This document shows, in pieces, positions 48,966 to 60,124 of a DNA stretch of 64,000 bases; position 1 is the stretch's first letter, and each line of letters opens with the position of its first letter. Source of the stretch: Septoria linicola (taxonomy: Eukaryota; Ascomycota; Dothideomycetes; Mycosphaerellales; Mycosphaerellaceae). A program made the translations under genes and the position numbers. Location: NCBI GenBank assembly GCA_024114885.1, contig CP099419.1, forward strand, positions 434,001 to 498,000. Direction: 5' to 3'. The notes beneath the pieces are model-generated. The model made no database searches. It saw only the letters and a list, made by a program, of their open reading frames with translations, and was not told where the DNA came from.

Positions 48966-49421
48966 TCATGATCCACGGTATGTCGTGTAGCTCCATGGGC
49001 CTAGCAGTAGAGGCACATGATAGTGTTCCTCGCTCTGCTCCGCTGCAAATCTGAGCTCGACTTGCGGCCAGAAAGTATTGCCCTTGCCATAGTACGCTTC
49101 CGTGTCGAAAGACAGGCTCCAGATGAGCTGATCGCCTTGCTTCAACCCTGCCTTTGCAGACTTGACCACTTCGTTGATGTCTGCCGAAGAAGACCACGCT
49201 GTGACCCGTCCGTCTTCGTTGGTCTTCGCCGACCAATGCGATGTTGTCGCATGCTCTGGTGAAATGAGCTTTAGCTTGACATCAATTCCCGCTCCAGGCT
49301 TGCCGGTAATCGTGTTGAGAACATGGCAGGTGATGAAAGGTCGATCAGCCATGTTGAAGGCGGTGACGTGCTGCGTTATGGTACTGAGTCGTGTCTTGGC
49401 GAGTTTCTGCTGATCAGACAT
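48966..49421 (-). CDS. 5-hydroxyisourate hydrolase (transthyretin-related)
   Basis: Single exon, 151 residues. HIUase hydrolyses 5-hydroxyisourate to OHCU in urate breakdown, after urate oxidase. Signature elements: N-terminal strand with HVLNT (catalytic-type His at residue 33), GKPGAGIDVKL, NEDGRVT with the conserved Arg at 72, a YY pair before FWPQVELRF, HYHVPLLLGPWSYTTYRGS, and the diagnostic C-terminal YRGS. The length is slightly above the usual 110-140 because of a 23-residue N-terminal stretch before MADRPF; translation might start at that Met instead. The C-terminus lacks a PTS1 tripeptide, so it may be cytosolic. No other purine genes lie nearby. Confidence 0.95.
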   Translation of the reverse strand: MSDQQKLAKTRLSTITQHVTAFNMADRPFITCHVLNTITGKPGAGIDVKLKLISPEHATTSHWSAKTNEDGRVTAWSSSADINEVVKSAKAGLKQGDQLIWSLSFDTEAYYGKGNTFWPQVELRFAAEQSEEHYHVPLLLGPWSYTTYRGS

Positions 49422-49970
49422 GGAACTGCGAGGTCATATATCGTGCAGAATCATGTTGAGAGCAGATGGCAGGAGAGTCCTTGTGTTTGTGTGCGCCAGA
49501 GGAAGAAGGAATCACATCGAGGCCGGCTCCGCCCGGAAGTCAATCGCACTCGAACTCCTTCCTGTCTCGTACACATGTCTGCCTCTCTCGAACCTATCAT
49601 CTAGAACCTCATTCTCGCATCGGAGAGTGCAATGAGTCGGTGAGTATTTGGATTTGACGGAACTATGTTCGAAAGCTTCCGAGCAAGGACAATTACACTC
49701 CGTAGCATCCGCCCCAAAAAACGCCGAAAAAGAAGTATCATTACCGCAGACTCGCTATAGCCTCTGCTTAAACCTCCAACAGGCCGGTCCATGACCCTCG
49801 ATACTATTCGCACCTCTGAGTTTGTCCGCTCGATAGCTGCCTGGACTCTGCCCGATTATGCCAGTGCACGATGATCTACTTTTGCTTGGACCATTGACAA
49901 GCCATACTGAAGTAATCGCTCATCCTTCGAAGGGTCAAGTGAAGACTATGTTTCGCCTCCTCCAGGCAAC
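49422..49970. other. intergenic, HIUase promoter and kinase 3' side
   Basis: 549 bp; only short overlapping frames on both strands. No feature supported. Confidence 0.6.
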
Positions 49971-51614
49971 TTACTCACGGCCACGATGATCGCCTCTCAT
50001 CTTCTCCTGCAGGATGTGCATCGATGCCGAAGCGACGTGCCGCGCAGCTGGCCGGCGATTGGAATCCCCGGCGGTCAGAGTGCGCACAGTCGCGTTCAGT
50101 CGCTGGCCATACTGGCTACCGCAGAGGGCCTCTCGCGAATACGCCTGCAACTTTGGCATAATCTGAAGTCGGCAAAGCGCAAAGACTGTCAAGCCTAATG
50201 CCCACATATCGGTCTTCGTACCGTAGTACTGCGGATTGTGGGCGTTGCCCTCCGGCGGATACCAGGCAGGAGTTCCGCATGGCTGCATGACATGCTGTTC
50301 AGCGCCGCCTCGTACATCGGAGAGTGAGACAGCACATCCGAAGTCTGCAAGCACAACACGCGGAAGGCCGAAAGCGCCGCCTTCGCTGTGGAGAAAGATG
50401 TTCTGAGGCTTGATGTCTAGGTGGCAAATCGTGTCCCAGCCTGGAGTCTTATCGTGTACTCCATTTGGCTTGATCTCTTTGATGCCATCGTGAAGGAAGG
50501 CCAAGCCATGGGCAACACCTTGCAACACATTCCACATGGTGACCTCGTTGATCGGACGTCCGCTCTGGTTGGCACTTTTCTGCAGATCCATTAGAGAGCC
50601 ACGATCACAGTAGTCCAGGATCAGGCACCACAAATTGCCGTCACGAATCGCCTTGGACATTACCAAGGTGTTCAGGTTGCCTCCGACGCCGTACTCTCTG
50701 GTGATCTTGTTGAGAGTACGGATTTCGCGGACCGCAGGCTTGCGCCGACCAGAATCCGTGCGGATACGCTTCTCGATGTATAGCTTGCCATCTGTTCTGT
50801 TCTTGACCAGATTGATGGCAGTTGACATGCCTCCGGGAGCTAAGGCCTTCACGAATTCGAAGTCCACCATGGGCACGTCGTTGTCTCGGAACATTTGTCC
50901 AATAGTACGCGGCCTTGGTTCCGGGTTCAGTCCATACGCGTGCGGCTGGGCTTGCTGCATATTGATGGGAGCCGCGTGCTGATCGAATCTCGCTCCTTGG
51001 TGCTGTGGATTGAAGCGAACTCCCCGAGGAGCTGGAAATGGAGACTGCGCGCGCCTTGCTTCAGGCATTGAAGAGCGGGAGGGGTCGATGCGGCGCCCAC
51101 GACCTTGACTACGAGATCTGCCACGTGGGTGTGGGCTGTCTGGTCGAAACGCCATTGATGGTCTTCTTCCTCGAGGTGGTGCATTTCTGGATGGGTCGAA
51201 ATTGGCTCCTGGTGATACTGCTCTGCCTCCCATGCCTCCCATACCTGCTGGACCTCTGATGACACCCATGCCACCCATGTCACCCATGCCACCCATACCA
51301 TTCATGCCTACCATTCCGCCCATACGTGGCAGACCACCACGCATGGGCATGTCTGGACCCCCACCAGGTTGAATCATTCCTGGCAGTCCTCGACCCACTG
51401 GAATCTGCATTGGCCCAATAGCACCTGGGAAGGGCATGCCTCCGCCGAACGATGCACGCCGTCCTCTAGGCATGCCAGGAGCCGGTTCCGCGCCTCCCCA
51501 TCCTCCACCAAAAGGTCCACCACCCATAGGCATCATCGGCATACCGTTCATTGGTAAAGGAGCTCTGAAACCACCCATACCTAGGCCACCACCTATCATC
51601 GGGTTAGGAAACAT
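49971..51614 (-). CDS. Ser/Thr protein kinase with Gly/Met-rich N-terminus
   Basis: Single exon, 547 residues. Residues 1-130 are low-complexity Gly/Met/Pro repeats (runs such as MGGMGDMGGMG); 130-245 is Arg/Ser/Pro-rich with RGRSRSQGRGRR. The kinase domain spans about 248-530. Its Gly loop is degenerate (LAPGGMSTAINLVKN); Lys in LYIEKRI near 282; Glu in AVREIRTL; catalytic loop HLDIKPQN near 398 (Leu replacing Arg of HRD); ADFG near 424; activation segment end CGTPAWYPPEG; DMWALG in helix F. The overall pattern is NEK-like. HLD rather than HRD makes it a non-RD kinase. Substrate unknown. The 747-bp upstream spacer is shared with the divergent tannase gene. Confidence 0.9.
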   Translation of the reverse strand: MFPNPMIGGGLGMGGFRAPLPMNGMPMMPMGGGPFGGGWGGAEPAPGMPRGRRASFGGGMPFPGAIGPMQIPVGRGLPGMIQPGGGPDMPMRGGLPRMGGMVGMNGMGGMGDMGGMGVIRGPAGMGGMGGRAVSPGANFDPSRNAPPRGRRPSMAFRPDSPHPRGRSRSQGRGRRIDPSRSSMPEARRAQSPFPAPRGVRFNPQHQGARFDQHAAPINMQQAQPHAYGLNPEPRPRTIGQMFRDNDVPMVDFEFVKALAPGGMSTAINLVKNRTDGKLYIEKRIRTDSGRRKPAVREIRTLNKITREYGVGGNLNTLVMSKAIRDGNLWCLILDYCDRGSLMDLQKSANQSGRPINEVTMWNVLQGVAHGLAFLHDGIKEIKPNGVHDKTPGWDTICHLDIKPQNIFLHSEGGAFGLPRVVLADFGCAVSLSDVRGGAEQHVMQPCGTPAWYPPEGNAHNPQYYGTKTDMWALGLTVFALCRLQIMPKLQAYSREALCGSQYGQRLNATVRTLTAGDSNRRPAARHVASASMHILQEKMRGDHRGRE

Positions 51615-52361
51615 GGCGGCGAGTTGTCGTCGGCCTCGGCCAACCTGACTCGATTTGTGGGTTGTTGTGAGATACTATGCTGTATCGTTCTTCGCTTGAT
51701 TCGTTGATAAGTACCAAGTAGGTATTTGATATAACAAAGTATGTGACAGATGAAGGAAGAGCGTGAGTTTTGTGGAAGTCGAGACATGGTCGAAGACTTG
51801 CGCCATTCACCAACAGGTGAATACGATATGTTTTGCACAGCATGTGTGTCGAGTGAGTTGTAACGACAGGAAGGGGTGAATGGGACGAAGGTGAGCGAAC
51901 GTCGACCTGAGCCTTGCGAACCGTGACTGCGGCGTGCACTGATTTACGTGAGAAGTGAATTCACCTTGGCCAAGCGGCTATAGTCTACTCATAGACTGAT
52001 CGCTTCAAAGAGCGACAGCTACAATCACTCGTTTCACGCACATGTAGAGTGGGTCCTATGGTACAATGAACGCTACACGTGCTCCTTCATGTGATAATTC
52101 CTGTAGGTGAATAGTGATATGCGTATCTGAACAGAACGGAAATGTATCCGCAGATCGGCAGCTGCCAAGACTGCGTTCTCGTCGGCATCTCCAACCTCTG
52201 AGACGTGCTGTGCGGGGAGCACTATCAACTGCATCTCTGTGCTACCATTGAACAGCATCGGCACTATCGCCGGCATTCCAAGATAGCAATTCATGCTTTC
52301 AATAGCACCCTCACCGACCTCTGGCATCAGCCCATAAAGTGGCGCTGCGCCATTCTGCAGG
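51615..52361. promoter_or_regulatory. divergent intergenic region, kinase / tannase
   Basis: 747 bp between the two start codons; must hold both promoters. No specific site recognised. Short frames here are shadows. Confidence 0.6.
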
Positions 52362-53966
52362 ATGGAAGCACAAGCAATCCTCCACGCTATGCGTCCCATT
52401 GATTTACAAGGCACATTTGCTGCAACCCAGGTAGCCGCAGCTTCTCTTACTGGCCGCTGCAATGCTCGCTCGCTTTCAGATCTGGATGTCTTTGGAGCCA
52501 GGATCCTCAATGTAGATGCTGTTCCACTACAGAACTACACTTCGGTAGTACCAGAAGCCCAAGGCGCAACTCCAGCAGGGATCTGGTCAGGACTGAACGT
52601 CTGCAATATTACGGTCACATACGCGCATCCTGGTCGCAATGATGAGATTAATGTCAATGCTTGGCTGCCTCTCAATGACTGGAATGGACGCTTTCTCGCT
52701 TCTGGAGGAGGCGGCTGGTTGACAGGGCTACCTTCTGACTCTCATGGCCCAATAGCAGCGCAAGGCTTCGCCACGGCATCTACAGATGGTGGGCACTCGA
52801 TTTGGGAGTCATCTTCTGCGGGGTGGGCATTGAACAGTCCTGGTAACGTTGATTTGAATATGCTGCAGAACTTTGCTTCTGTTGCCTTGAACGATCTTGC
52901 GACGATAGGCAAGCAGGTCACCGAGAAGTTTTACGGTCGACCAGCAGATAAGTCCTATTGGGGAGGGTGCAGCACCGGAGGACGACAAGGTCTCATGGTA
53001 GCCCAGAGATATCCCGAGGCGTTTGATGGGATTCTGGCACTCGCGCCTGCTATCAATTGGCCCAAGTTCATTGTCGCTGAGATGTGGGCACAGCATGTGA
53101 TGAACAGATTGGACTACTATCCTGCGCCTGAGGAGCTGAATGCTATTACTGCTCTGGCTATGGCAAGTTGTGATGAGTTGGATGGGGTGAAAGATGGCAT
53201 AATCTCACTACCTGGACAGTGCAGCTTCGATGCCCAAACAGTCGTGGGGAAGAAGTATCGCGATCTGGATGGCGCAAAGAGGACCATATCCGCTGACGCT
53301 GCAAAGATTGCCAACGAAGCATGGAAAGGGCCTAACAGCGAAGGTGGCAAATATAAGTGGTACGGTTTGAGTCATGACACGCCCCTCACAAATGGACTTG
53401 TGAACACAGAATGCGGGAACAGCAGTGCCAGCTCATGTGTCAGCTCACCTTTCACGATCGCTGAAGAATGGCTGAAGCTCTTCATCGTCAAAGACCCGAC
53501 AGTCGACTTGACAAGGCTTACTGACGAGGAGTACTTTGACTTGTTCCACAAATCAGTGCAAGAGTACGATAGTATAATCGGTACTTCTGATCCAGATCTA
53601 TCACCCTTTCGAAGAAGTGGCGGGAAGATGATCACTTGGCACGGAACATCCGATCCACTAATCTTCATCAACGGCACCTCGGACTATTACCGCCGAGTGC
53701 TTGAACTGGATCCAGATGCTGCAGACTTCTATCGTTACTTCGAAGCCCCTGGTGTAGGCCATTGCTATGGTGGGCGAGGACCTTACCCAGGTGATGCACT
53801 TGAAGCGCTCATTCGGTGGGTAGAGGATGGCAAGGTGCCGAAGACACTTAACGCGAGGTCGAGTAGTCAAGAAGGGAAAATTGAGCGCAGAATATGTCCT
53901 TGGCCTAAAGAGCAGAAGTACATCGGGGGCGATCCGAATCTTCCAGCCAGCTTCACGTGCGTCTGA
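52362..53966 (+). CDS. tannase / feruloyl esterase family hydrolase
   Basis: Single exon, 534 residues. The family cleaves ester bonds of gallate or hydroxycinnamate groups in plant polyphenols and cell walls. Nucleophile motif GGCSTGGRQG with Ser204; Asp431 in HGTSDPL; His467 in GVGHC; Cys203 and Cys468 form the disulphide typical of the family that brings Ser and His together. DELDGVKDG at 271-279 matches the Ca-binding loop of the lid domain. Most fungal members are secreted, but this N-terminus (MEAQAILHAMRPIDL) is not a convincing signal peptide and an in-frame TAA stops the frame 24 bases before the ATG. A missed upstream exon or loss of the signal are the options. Substrate cannot be told from sequence. 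Confidence 0.92.
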   Translation: MEAQAILHAMRPIDLQGTFAATQVAAASLTGRCNARSLSDLDVFGARILNVDAVPLQNYTSVVPEAQGATPAGIWSGLNVCNITVTYAHPGRNDEINVNAWLPLNDWNGRFLASGGGGWLTGLPSDSHGPIAAQGFATASTDGGHSIWESSSAGWALNSPGNVDLNMLQNFASVALNDLATIGKQVTEKFYGRPADKSYWGGCSTGGRQGLMVAQRYPEAFDGILALAPAINWPKFIVAEMWAQHVMNRLDYYPAPEELNAITALAMASCDELDGVKDGIISLPGQCSFDAQTVVGKKYRDLDGAKRTISADAAKIANEAWKGPNSEGGKYKWYGLSHDTPLTNGLVNTECGNSSASSCVSSPFTIAEEWLKLFIVKDPTVDLTRLTDEEYFDLFHKSVQEYDSIIGTSDPDLSPFRRSGGKMITWHGTSDPLIFINGTSDYYRRVLELDPDAADFYRYFEAPGVGHCYGGRGPYPGDALEALIRWVEDGKVPKTLNARSSSQEGKIERRICPWPKEQKYIGGDPNLPASFTCV

Positions 53967-54358
53967 GCTCTTTCTCCGGTCTTTCGGCATCCGAGTACGC
54001 TCGCATAGATCATGCCTCGGTAGTGATTGAACTAGTAGCATAGGTCCCTCCGGCCAGTAGATACCAGCAGTAGACTTAGGATCAGGCTCCTTGGGCGAGG
54101 CCGATCTCGAAGGACGCTTGCTGATTCATCAGCAAGCTGAAGTCTAAGGCGGCAACGCGCTTGCCCTCAGCTCAACCTCGACCGGACTGACCTTCAACCT
54201 CGACTCGTCTTAGACGAAGCTTCACCTCGTTATACACGAATTACAGGAGTATTCAGCTGCTTGGCTGTGTTGGAAGACAAGGGGGCCTGCGTCTCGTGTG
54301 AGCTCAGCTTCGCCACGAGCTATCTGTTGAACTTGGCCTCGGCGACTGATTGCCAGCC
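53967..54358. other. intergenic, tannase 3' side / F-box promoter
   Basis: 392 bp. Holds a perfect 20-bp hairpin at 54117-54136. No gene seen. Confidence 0.6.
54117..54136. terminator. perfect short hairpin
   Basis: cttgctgattcatcagcaag: 8-bp stem, 4-base loop, about 150 bp after the tannase stop. No U-run follows; role unknown. Confidence 0.3.
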
Positions 54359-55850
54359 ATGGATTATTCACTTCAGACACTACCTCCGGAGCTATTTGAG
54401 CAAATTGCCTGCCTTCTGAAATTGCAAGATCTGCGGCACCTTCGTCTTGTAGCTCGGCAGGTCGCGTTCAATGCAAGCCAAGACACATTCAAGGCCTTCT
54501 TCCACGACAAACATGTTGACCTCATGGAGACTAGCCTCATCGACTTTGCTCAACTGACTTCAGCAGGATGCCTGGGCAATTCAATAGAAAACCTCACGCT
54601 CACTGGACTGGCATCCAGTACAGCAAATCTGGAGAGAGGTCGCGAAAGTGGAGGTCGACGCGTAAAAGTGACAGAACAGACAGCGAGGGGACAGTTCAGT
54701 ACGATGAAGTTCGTGGCACTCAACGAAAGACAGCTAAAGACAATGCAAACACGACCTCATTCTCCTCAAAGAGCAGCAAGTCAGGCATAGTGACTTCCTT
54801 GCGAGTGGCACTGCAGACATTCTGCTTACACAAGCTCTGTCAAATTTGGCGAAGCGCAGCCGTGCTAGCCTCAGTAGGTTGTCGCTTGAGGTTGCATTAT
54901 ACCACGAGGAACCTACTACCAGATCGGTACCCGGTGACTCCACTGATGTGAGCTCTATCTTTGAAGCGGCGTCACGTACATTCTCGCTGGTACTAGCATA
55001 CCTACCTGATACCAGCCTCGACATTCAAGCACTACATCTCTTCTCAACGAAGCCCGCCTCGCTAGGTTGCAATCTGCCAGTGCATAGTTATTGCGGCTTG
55101 AATTGGAAGACGATGAACATGCAGTTCTTCTCGTTGAAGAGCCTATCCATGAGCGTGACAGACAAGGTGTTCACCGAAGATCGACTCTATCCTTACGAGA
55201 TGGAAAACCTCGATGATAGCACTGGCGCACATGGACAAGCACTCCAAACAGCCCTGAGAGAAGAGCGAGGCTTCTCGTGTCTCGCTGATCTGGTGCAGAG
55301 ATGTTGCAATCTGGGAACCCTAGAGAGCTCCGGCTTCTATCACAATAGCCGCGATCGTGTATTGAACGAGACACGGCGCAAGATGTGGCCGCAGTATGTG
55401 CACGAGCTGGCCAAGAGGGAGCCTCTGAGGAAGCTAATGAAGCTTCGCCTCGCGGCACTGGATATCATCGCTGAAGATGTCCTAACTCTTCTGCAGAATC
55501 ACTCCAGGTCGCTTGAAGACGTCGATCTGACCCATTTCACTGTAGTGCAAGGCTCCCTGGCGCTCATCATGTCGTATCTAGGAGGCGGGTTAGAGTATCT
55601 CACTCATCTACGTCTGGATGACTTGAGGGACAAAGGCAACCTTGCGCCTCTCCACAATGATCAAAAGTCTGAAAACACAGTGATCAACGGATATCACAAA
55701 AGTCGGAATGCGATGGAACGATGGGGTGATGATGCGTCGAAGGTAACTCATTACTATGTTTACAATGGAATTGCCATTGGCTCATCAAGAGTGCAAAGCG
55801 CGACCATGAGGATGCACAAAGAGTATGGAAAGCGTGGGGCGGATGGCTGA
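54359..55850 (+). pseudogene. F-box protein gene with a +1 frameshift
   Basis: ATG 54359 opens MDYSLQTLPPELFEQIACL, a standard F-box (LPPELxxxI) that would dock to Skp1 in an SCF ubiquitin ligase. The frame is good to about 54746 and ends out of frame at 54790. The continuing protein is in another frame from about 54747: DLILLKEQQVRHSDFL, then LSRLSLEVALYHEE, LKSLSMSVTDKV, and leucine-rich segments to 55850. A TAA just before 54745 in the second frame excludes an earlier start there, and no intron fits. One extra base in the aaa at 54747-54749 explains both frames. The total would be about 490 residues, the size of similar fungal F-box proteins. Either a recent null allele or a base error. 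Confidence 0.75.
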
Positions 55851-57318
55851 TTACCGCACCTTCGGCTAGATGCGGATGTGTCATGCATAGCGGACATGGG
55901 AAGAGCAGTCTTGTATTTATGTCGTTCGCTCGGGGCGACGTCGCAATATCTGACTGCGAGTCATCTCATCTGTGTAGCTTCAGTCCGTTATCCCGGGCCC
56001 GATTGTCGCATGCATGTAAGAGTAGTGGCAGGTTTATGCAACGGGATTGCAAGTCAGCTGGCATCGCAGAGCATCTCCTTTATCCATGAGTCCATGCAGA
56101 ATCGGTGCACGTCGAGTTCACTGTCTATTATCACATAACTTCCGTCCTCATATGTCTAAGTCTAAAAAATTTGCAATGTCGAGTCATCTTTCCCGGTGCG
56201 TGCCGCGAAGCATGAGAGGTGATGAAACAACCAAGAGTCCCGTCAATAATCCAATTTTCGCGGAGCAGACAACAGTCGAGATGCTGTTCGTTACTGTGAT
56301 CTTGTGTAGATTAGTGCTCAACTCCATCTGGAGCGCCAAGTCCTGGTGACGCTAAAGAAGACGGCCAGGTGAAGTCGGCATTTGCAAGCACCGATCGCTG
56401 TTGAAGATATTGCCACCAGAGTGAGTTTCCTTTGCTACACCAACAAACGAACGAGTCGCACTGGCCGGAGACAGTACTGTTACCGGCCCTGCGATGAGCA
56501 ATGTCCCAAATGTAGCATACTCCCGCGCGAACAACACGGTCCTCAACGATTCCTAGACCCAACGAAAATCCCCAATTCCAACACGCTTCATGGACTCCAG
56601 CGACATACCGAAGGCGTTGTAGTCCAATGTGGGCAGACCGGGAACGGGCTGTCGCTAATCTTGCTTTCTCAAGGCCGGACACATGAGGAGTTCCTGGAAG
56701 ATGATCGATATCGCATCGGTCTTCTTTTACCAGTGGTCGCGAAGCATTCCGCAAGAGCAAAGAGAGCCCGAGCAATCAGACAACGCAGTGGCTAGTCTCC
56801 AGCCATGACATCCACTGCGCATCCTCATAATGCATCAAGAATGGCTTTAAGACGTGCTCAATACCATCTTCCAACAGGGATTATAGCTCAGATCGCATGT
56901 ATTTTGAGTTCGATGCTCATAGCGGGGGATTGAGCACGCCATCTACACTACGGCGGAGCCTTGCCAGAGCTGGCCGGCAAAGCGCTCACACATCGATGTC
57001 CTCGGCCATGATCAGCACGAATTATTGGGTAGCGTGATGCGCATAGGCGCGCAGACGCAGACGACACCAACGACGACGTGGGACTCGCGTCAAGCTCGCA
57101 AGACGTGCCGGCGATGAGCTGCTCAGCATGTCATTCGAAATGCTGCTTCGGTAAGTACAATCCACGCCTACCCAGCAAGCACCAGTTCACGAAGCTATAC
57201 CCTGCAGAAGTAGCGTGGCTAGGAACCTGGTATTGGGTCATCGCAGCTGCAGCATATTACCATTGCTGCGGATCTCTCTTCTGCTTTCGAAGCTTTTTGT
57301 TACACAACTTCACTCAGC
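55851..57318. other. 1.47-kb region without a supported gene
   Basis: Several frames of 60-154 codons overlap on both strands (longest 56775-56311 minus and 56382-56795 plus), none starting with a well-placed ATG or matching a family I know. A donor-like GTGAGT at 56419 and acceptor-like acag at about 56472 exist, but the joined frame soon stops. It could hold a decayed gene. The last 250 bp contain the promoter of the next gene. Confidence 0.5.
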
Positions 57319-59984
57319 ATGCCTTCCACATTTAACTCGTCACCCTTCCTTTCCCTCAAGCCCGACTCGGACTGCGGGCGAGGCAAGGCGCCGAACGGCA
57401 GCAAGAGCTTCTCCAGCTTGAGCGGCTCCGCCTCGCCCAATGGCCACGGCAATGGTGTCAACGGCCACTCCAACGGCCACTCGAACGGCAATGGCGTAAG
57501 GTCACCCGCATCATCTTCGACGAACGACGAATTCCTACGACTAGATGCCCCACAACAAGACCTACTCCTACTTCACGGCCCACGACAAAAGTACAAGCTC
57601 GAGAAGAGCAGCAACATTCCTGAACTCCAAGGCGATCGCGAGATCTTGGTTCAGGTTCTTGCCATTGGGCTGAATCCAGTCGACTGGAAGGGAGCAGACT
57701 ATGGCTTCAGCCAGCCCAGCTACCCTTGGGTCAATGGTCGCGACTTCGCGGGTATCGTAGTCAGAGCCCCACGAGACAGTAGTCGTGTACAGCAAGGTGA
57801 TGTGGTTTTCGGCCCATCTACCGATTACCGCGATGTCAGAAAAGCTGCATATCAAGAGTACGTCGTCACAACGGACTACAATGTCATAAGGATACCACAA
57901 GGGGTCAGCGTGAAGGAGGGAGCGGCCCTTGGAGTTGCCTATGTCGCAGCGATCACAGCACTTGGCATTAGCTTCGGGCTTGATCTATCGAACCTCAGAA
58001 ACGCTCCAAGAGGTCCAGATCTTCTCCAGCTCACCCGCCAGCTCGATCCTCGGAAGGTGCCCGAGGATATCAAGGATGAGATCTTCGCTGGCATTCCCGC
58101 GAACGAGCGCCCACAACCAGGCGAGTGGCTTGCAATCTGGGGCGCTAACAGCATGACTGGACAAATCGCTCTACAAATCGCCAAGCATGCTGGTCTCAAG
58201 GTTGCATGTGTGGCTGATCTGGCTCATGGTGGTCAGAGACTATCATCTCTGGGTGCAGACTTTATGGTCGACAAGTACGACGACAAGCGTGCAGTTGACA
58301 TCCTGAAGGCAGTCACAAGCGGCAAGTTGCGATTTGGACTTGATTGCAACGGCACAGCTTCTGCCACTTCCCTTCAGGAGGCCCTCACACAATCGGACAC
58401 AGGCTTAAGATCTCACCTGCTTGGCTTGACTGGTCTGCCGAAGTCTGTTGGTCGAGGTGTCACACACCACAAGTTGCCAATCAAGATCTTCCACGAAGCA
58501 CCAAACGTCGGCGAGGCAATCTCGGTCTGGCTGGAGGAGCTTCTTGTTCACAAGGGCCTTCAGCTGCCTGAAGTCGAGATCGCCCAAGGAGGCCTTGCTG
58601 GCATCAATGATGCTCTCGATCGCATGCGCACTGGAAAGATTGGCGGCAAGCGTGTGGTCGTTCCAGTTGGCGAAGAGGGCAAGTCTGGCTCTGGTACTCC
58701 AATCAACAATGGCGTCTTGCCAAATGGCATTGGCGCTACTATTACTGAAAACCAGACTCTCGACTATGCAGATTCATTGAACAGTGATCCTGACCGGTTG
58801 AGATTCGCCTACTGGGTGCCAAACGTGTCAGGTGGTCTCGTCATCTCGAAAATCAAGCAGAACACCAGGTGGGACCTCAAGTCCAACGTCACGTACGCTA
58901 GGACTGCCGAGCGCGTGGGCTTTGAATACGCCCTATCACAGATTCGATTTATGGCCGGATATGGTGCTGACAACCAGCACGAGCCGGTCTCTTTCTCCCA
59001 GGCTCTGCTGCATCATACCGAGAGGCTGAAGCTCATTGCTGCGCTTTTGCCAGGCCCGTGGAACCCTGCCGTTGCTGCTAAGCAGATTGCATCGATCGAT
59101 CACTACAGCGAGGGCCGTGTTTGTGTGAATGTTGTGTCTGGCTGGTTTAAGGCTGAGGTGAGCACGGTCAGAGAACACTGTGTATGTCGTCTTTGCTGAC
59201 TTATTCACAGTTCACTTCGATTGGACAATGGTGGCTCGACCACGCCGAGCGTTATCGACGTTCCAAAGAGTTCATCACCTGCTTGAAGGGTATCTGGACG
59301 AATGATAAGTGGACCTTCAAGGGCGACTTTTATCAGTTCCACGACTATCCACTGAAGCCAAAGCCGCTCAACCTGCCCGGTCGCCCATACCCTGAGATCT
59401 TCCAAGGTGGCAACTCCGATGATGCCAAAGAGAACGCTGGAAGTGTGTCGGACTACTACTTCATGAACGGCAACACACTCGAGGGCTTCCAGACACAGAT
59501 CAACGACGTCAAGGAGAGAGCCAAGAAGAACGACCGTGAAGGCCAGGTCGGCTTCGCACTGAATGCCTTCGTCATCTGCCGCGAGACAGAAGAAGAAGCT
59601 ATTCGTGTCCTCCAGGAGATCCAGGGCAAGGCCGATCCAGAAGCTGTCGAAGGCTTCCGTCAACAGGTGCAGAACGCCGGGTCATCGACGGGCAACAAGA
59701 GCGGCATGTGGGCGAACAGCAAGTTTGAGGACTTGGTGCAATACAATGATGGCTTCAAGACAAAGCTCATCGGCACGAAAGAGCAGATCGCAGAGCGCAT
59801 TGTTCTGCTGAAGAGCTTGGGCGTCAACATCATCTTGACTGCATTCTTGCATTATGATGAAGAGATCGAGCAGTTTGGACGAGAGGTTCTACCACTCGTG
59901 AGACAGCTGGAGAAGGAGGGACGAGGAAAGGACACCGAAGATGAGATCAGGAGAACTGGTGATGTGTACAAGGCCAAGAAGTAA
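57319..59984 (+). CDS. fusion of toxD-like dehydrogenase and luciferase-like monooxygenase
   Basis: Exon 1 57319-59157, intron 59158-59210 (GTGAGC...CACAG), exon 2 59211-59984: 870 residues. Residues 1-85 are disordered (GNGVNGHSNGHSNGNG). About 88-450 is a medium-chain dehydrogenase/reductase: GLNPVDWKGADYG, GRDFAG, Rossmann segment WGANSMTGQIALQIAK near 274 and the long insertion between substrate and cofactor parts seen in toxD-type reductases; no structural Zn Cys set. After a Gly/Asn linker, 494-870 is an FMN-dependent luciferase-like enzyme of the SsuD/SfnG type: FAYWVPNVSGGLV, GFEYALSQIRF, LPGPWNPA, VNVVSGWFKAE then EIFQGGNSDDAK, WYF-like DYYFMNG, LIGTKEQIAERI. Known relatives oxidise alkanesulphonates or dimethylsulphone. 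No stop or start separates the halves, so a fusion is the plain reading. Splicing at 59981 may extend it (see next entry). Confidence 0.9.
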
Positions 59985-60124
59985 GCGGGAACAATCTCCT
60001 TGCTGTTGAGCGTGCCGATGGCGCGTGGAATGAACAAATTATGACTCGTTGCGCGAGTCCAGATCTTCCCAAGAAAGTCATGTTTGATTGTAGAGTGTAG
60101 TCTAATTTGAATGTGATACCACAG

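Noticed and set aside
52073..52510. 145-codon minus-strand frame antisense to the tannase start
   Set aside because: Overlaps conserved tannase coding sequence and has no recognisable family.
54568..54951. 127-codon frame bridging the F-box frameshift
   Set aside because: Its translation does not match the F-box family on either side; it is a third-frame shadow.
56311..56795. Two overlapping frames of 154 and 137 codons
   Set aside because: Both depend on TTG starts, have no clear family, and each is the shadow of the other; left as an unassigned gap.
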